NCBI GenBank assembly: GCA_028875185.1
Contig: JAPPFH010000068.1
Coordinates: 1 to 64,000, forward strand
DNA length: 64,000 bases
Origin: Chloroflexota bacterium
Lineage (GTDB): Bacteria > Chloroflexota > Anaerolineae > Aggregatilineales > Phototrophicaceae
Direction of reading: 5' to 3'
Program-made: the position numbers and the translations under genes
The notes under the pieces: model-generated
The model's input: the letters and a program-made list of their open reading frames with translations, nothing else
What the model was told of the DNA's origin: nothing
The model's database searches: none
In this document: piece by piece, positions 63,301-64,000 of the stretch
How positions within the stretch are numbered: position 1 is the first letter of the stretch
How the letters are laid out: each line of letters starts with the position of its first letter

Positions 63301-64000
63301 ATGCCGCCGCCCTTGATTGAACTGGCCGGCGAAGCGGGCGCGCCGCTCTTGCACCTGGCGCCGGCCAACGGCTTCCCGCCAATGACATACGAGCCGCTGC
63401 TGCGAAAGTTGAGCGGGTATCGCGCCGTCTGCGCCCCGCCGCGCGCCTTGTGGGGCGATCAAGCGCCACCGACCGAATACCGCGATTGGCATGCGGAGGC
63501 AGACGATCTGCTCGCCGGATTGGCGGCTTACGACTTGCGCGAAGTTGTCGCCGTGGGGCATTCGCTGGGCGGCGTCGTATCGATGTTGGCGCTGCTGAAG
63601 GCGCCCGAGCGTTTCAAAGCCTTGATCATGCTCGACCCGCCGATCCTGGCGCCGGGAATGCTCAATGAGATTCATGAGGCTTGGGCGGTCGGTAAAGTCA
63701 ATAACATGCCGCTGGTGGCAGCAGCGCGCCGCCGCCGCCAGACCTTCGCCAGCCGCGAAGAGGCTTTCAAGCGATTCCGCCAAAAGCGATTGTTCGCCGA
63801 TTGGTCCGCGGAATCGCTCTGGCACTATGTCGCGCATGGCTTGCGGCGCAGGTCCACTGGCGGATACGAGCTTGTCTGGAGCGCCGATTGGGAGGCGCAT
63901 TACTTCTCGACTGTTTATTTGAAGATTTGGGAAGCGCTTCCACGCTTGACTGGAGCGCCGCCCGCCCTTATCGCGCGCGGGGGCGACAGCGACACGCTTT
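63301..64000 (+). CDS. Alpha/beta hydrolase, cut off by the window end
   Basis: At least 233 residues and open to the window end. HLAPANGFPPMTY is an early oxyanion-type loop, and VAVGHSLGGVVS has the nucleophile Ser88 in GHSLGG. The lid region is helical and basic. The catalytic His would lie beyond the end. Substrate not known. It is divergent from the DUF2304 gene. Confidence 0.85.
   Translation, partial: MPPPLIELAGEAGAPLLHLAPANGFPPMTYEPLLRKLSGYRAVCAPPRALWGDQAPPTEYRDWHAEADDLLAGLAAYDLREVVAVGHSLGGVVSMLALLKAPERFKALIMLDPPILAPGMLNEIHEAWAVGKVNNMPLVAAARRRRQTFASREEAFKRFRQKRLFADWSAESLWHYVAHGLRRRSTGGYELVWSADWEAHYFSTVYLKIWEALPRLTGAPPALIARGGDSDTL

Overview
The window reads as a chromosomal segment of a GC-rich, free-living bacterium, most probably a Chloroflexota (Anaerolineae-like) genome. 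This is inferred from the mix of genes (LytR-CpsA-Psr and VanW envelope proteins, a DUF4013 membrane protein, an F420 gamma-glutamyl ligase homologue, a Cys-poor S4, a 7Fe-type ferredoxin) and from dense short hairpin repeats between genes. No rRNA, CRISPR array, phage module or transposase gene was seen. One tRNA (Arg, anticodon CCT) is present.

Layout. 0-7.6 kb, minus strand: Ldh-type dehydrogenase, DUF6056 membrane protein, sulfatase, double-FHA protein, LCP protein, DinB-like protein. 7.9-14 kb, plus strand: gatC-nitrilase pair, a lipoprotein, a gene remnant with three stops, a DEDDh-BRCT nuclease, a ThDP enzyme and a subtilase. 14-21 kb: ECF sigma factor, CAP-LysM protein, class IV aminotransferase, and a fur-thiolase-CoA transferase operon. 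21-32 kb: flavin oxidoreductase, BatA/VWA protein, AlkX/YcaQ-type glycosylase, DUF433/DUF5615 toxin-antitoxin pair, FetB- and FetA-like transporter genes lying apart, YjjX, GNAT, trmD. 32-39.5 kb: sucrase/ferredoxin-like protein, VanW, SWIM protein, CofE-like ligase, and an 839-residue TSP3-SH3-WD40 protein. 39.6-44.3 kb: a possible defence island made of a divergent protein kinase, an MmeI-like fused restriction-methylation enzyme, and two paralogous coiled-coil genes. 44.3-64 kb: crotonase, GT9, DUF4013, PIN-TRAM, PepF, DUF3052, a heptose-phosphate adenylyltransferase with a duplicated 3' end, rpsD, HtrA-like protease, EamA transporter, a frameshifted SGNH hydrolase, ferredoxin, tRNA-Arg with a RelE-type toxin pair, thrS, rhomboid, DUF2304 and the start of an alpha/beta hydrolase.

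The most distinctive feature is a layered repeat ecology. Family C is a short hairpin element with TGTAGGGGCGA ends. Family A is a MITE-like element of about 170 bp with 15-bp inverted ends near CTGACGACAGGACAG; it carries a C hairpin inside. Family B is a G/C-rich element of about 169 bp with GTGGTGAAT ends. Three A copies lie inside B sequence, two with clear target-site duplications, and a fourth B copy holds a solitary A end. The core of a B element also sits in frame inside the MmeI-like enzyme, adding about 39 residues just before its NPPF motif. Repeats also supply the start or stop region of several genes. The pieces most worth following are this nested repeat system, the kinase/MmeI island, and the two orphan genes bracketed by duplicated heptose-gene ends.
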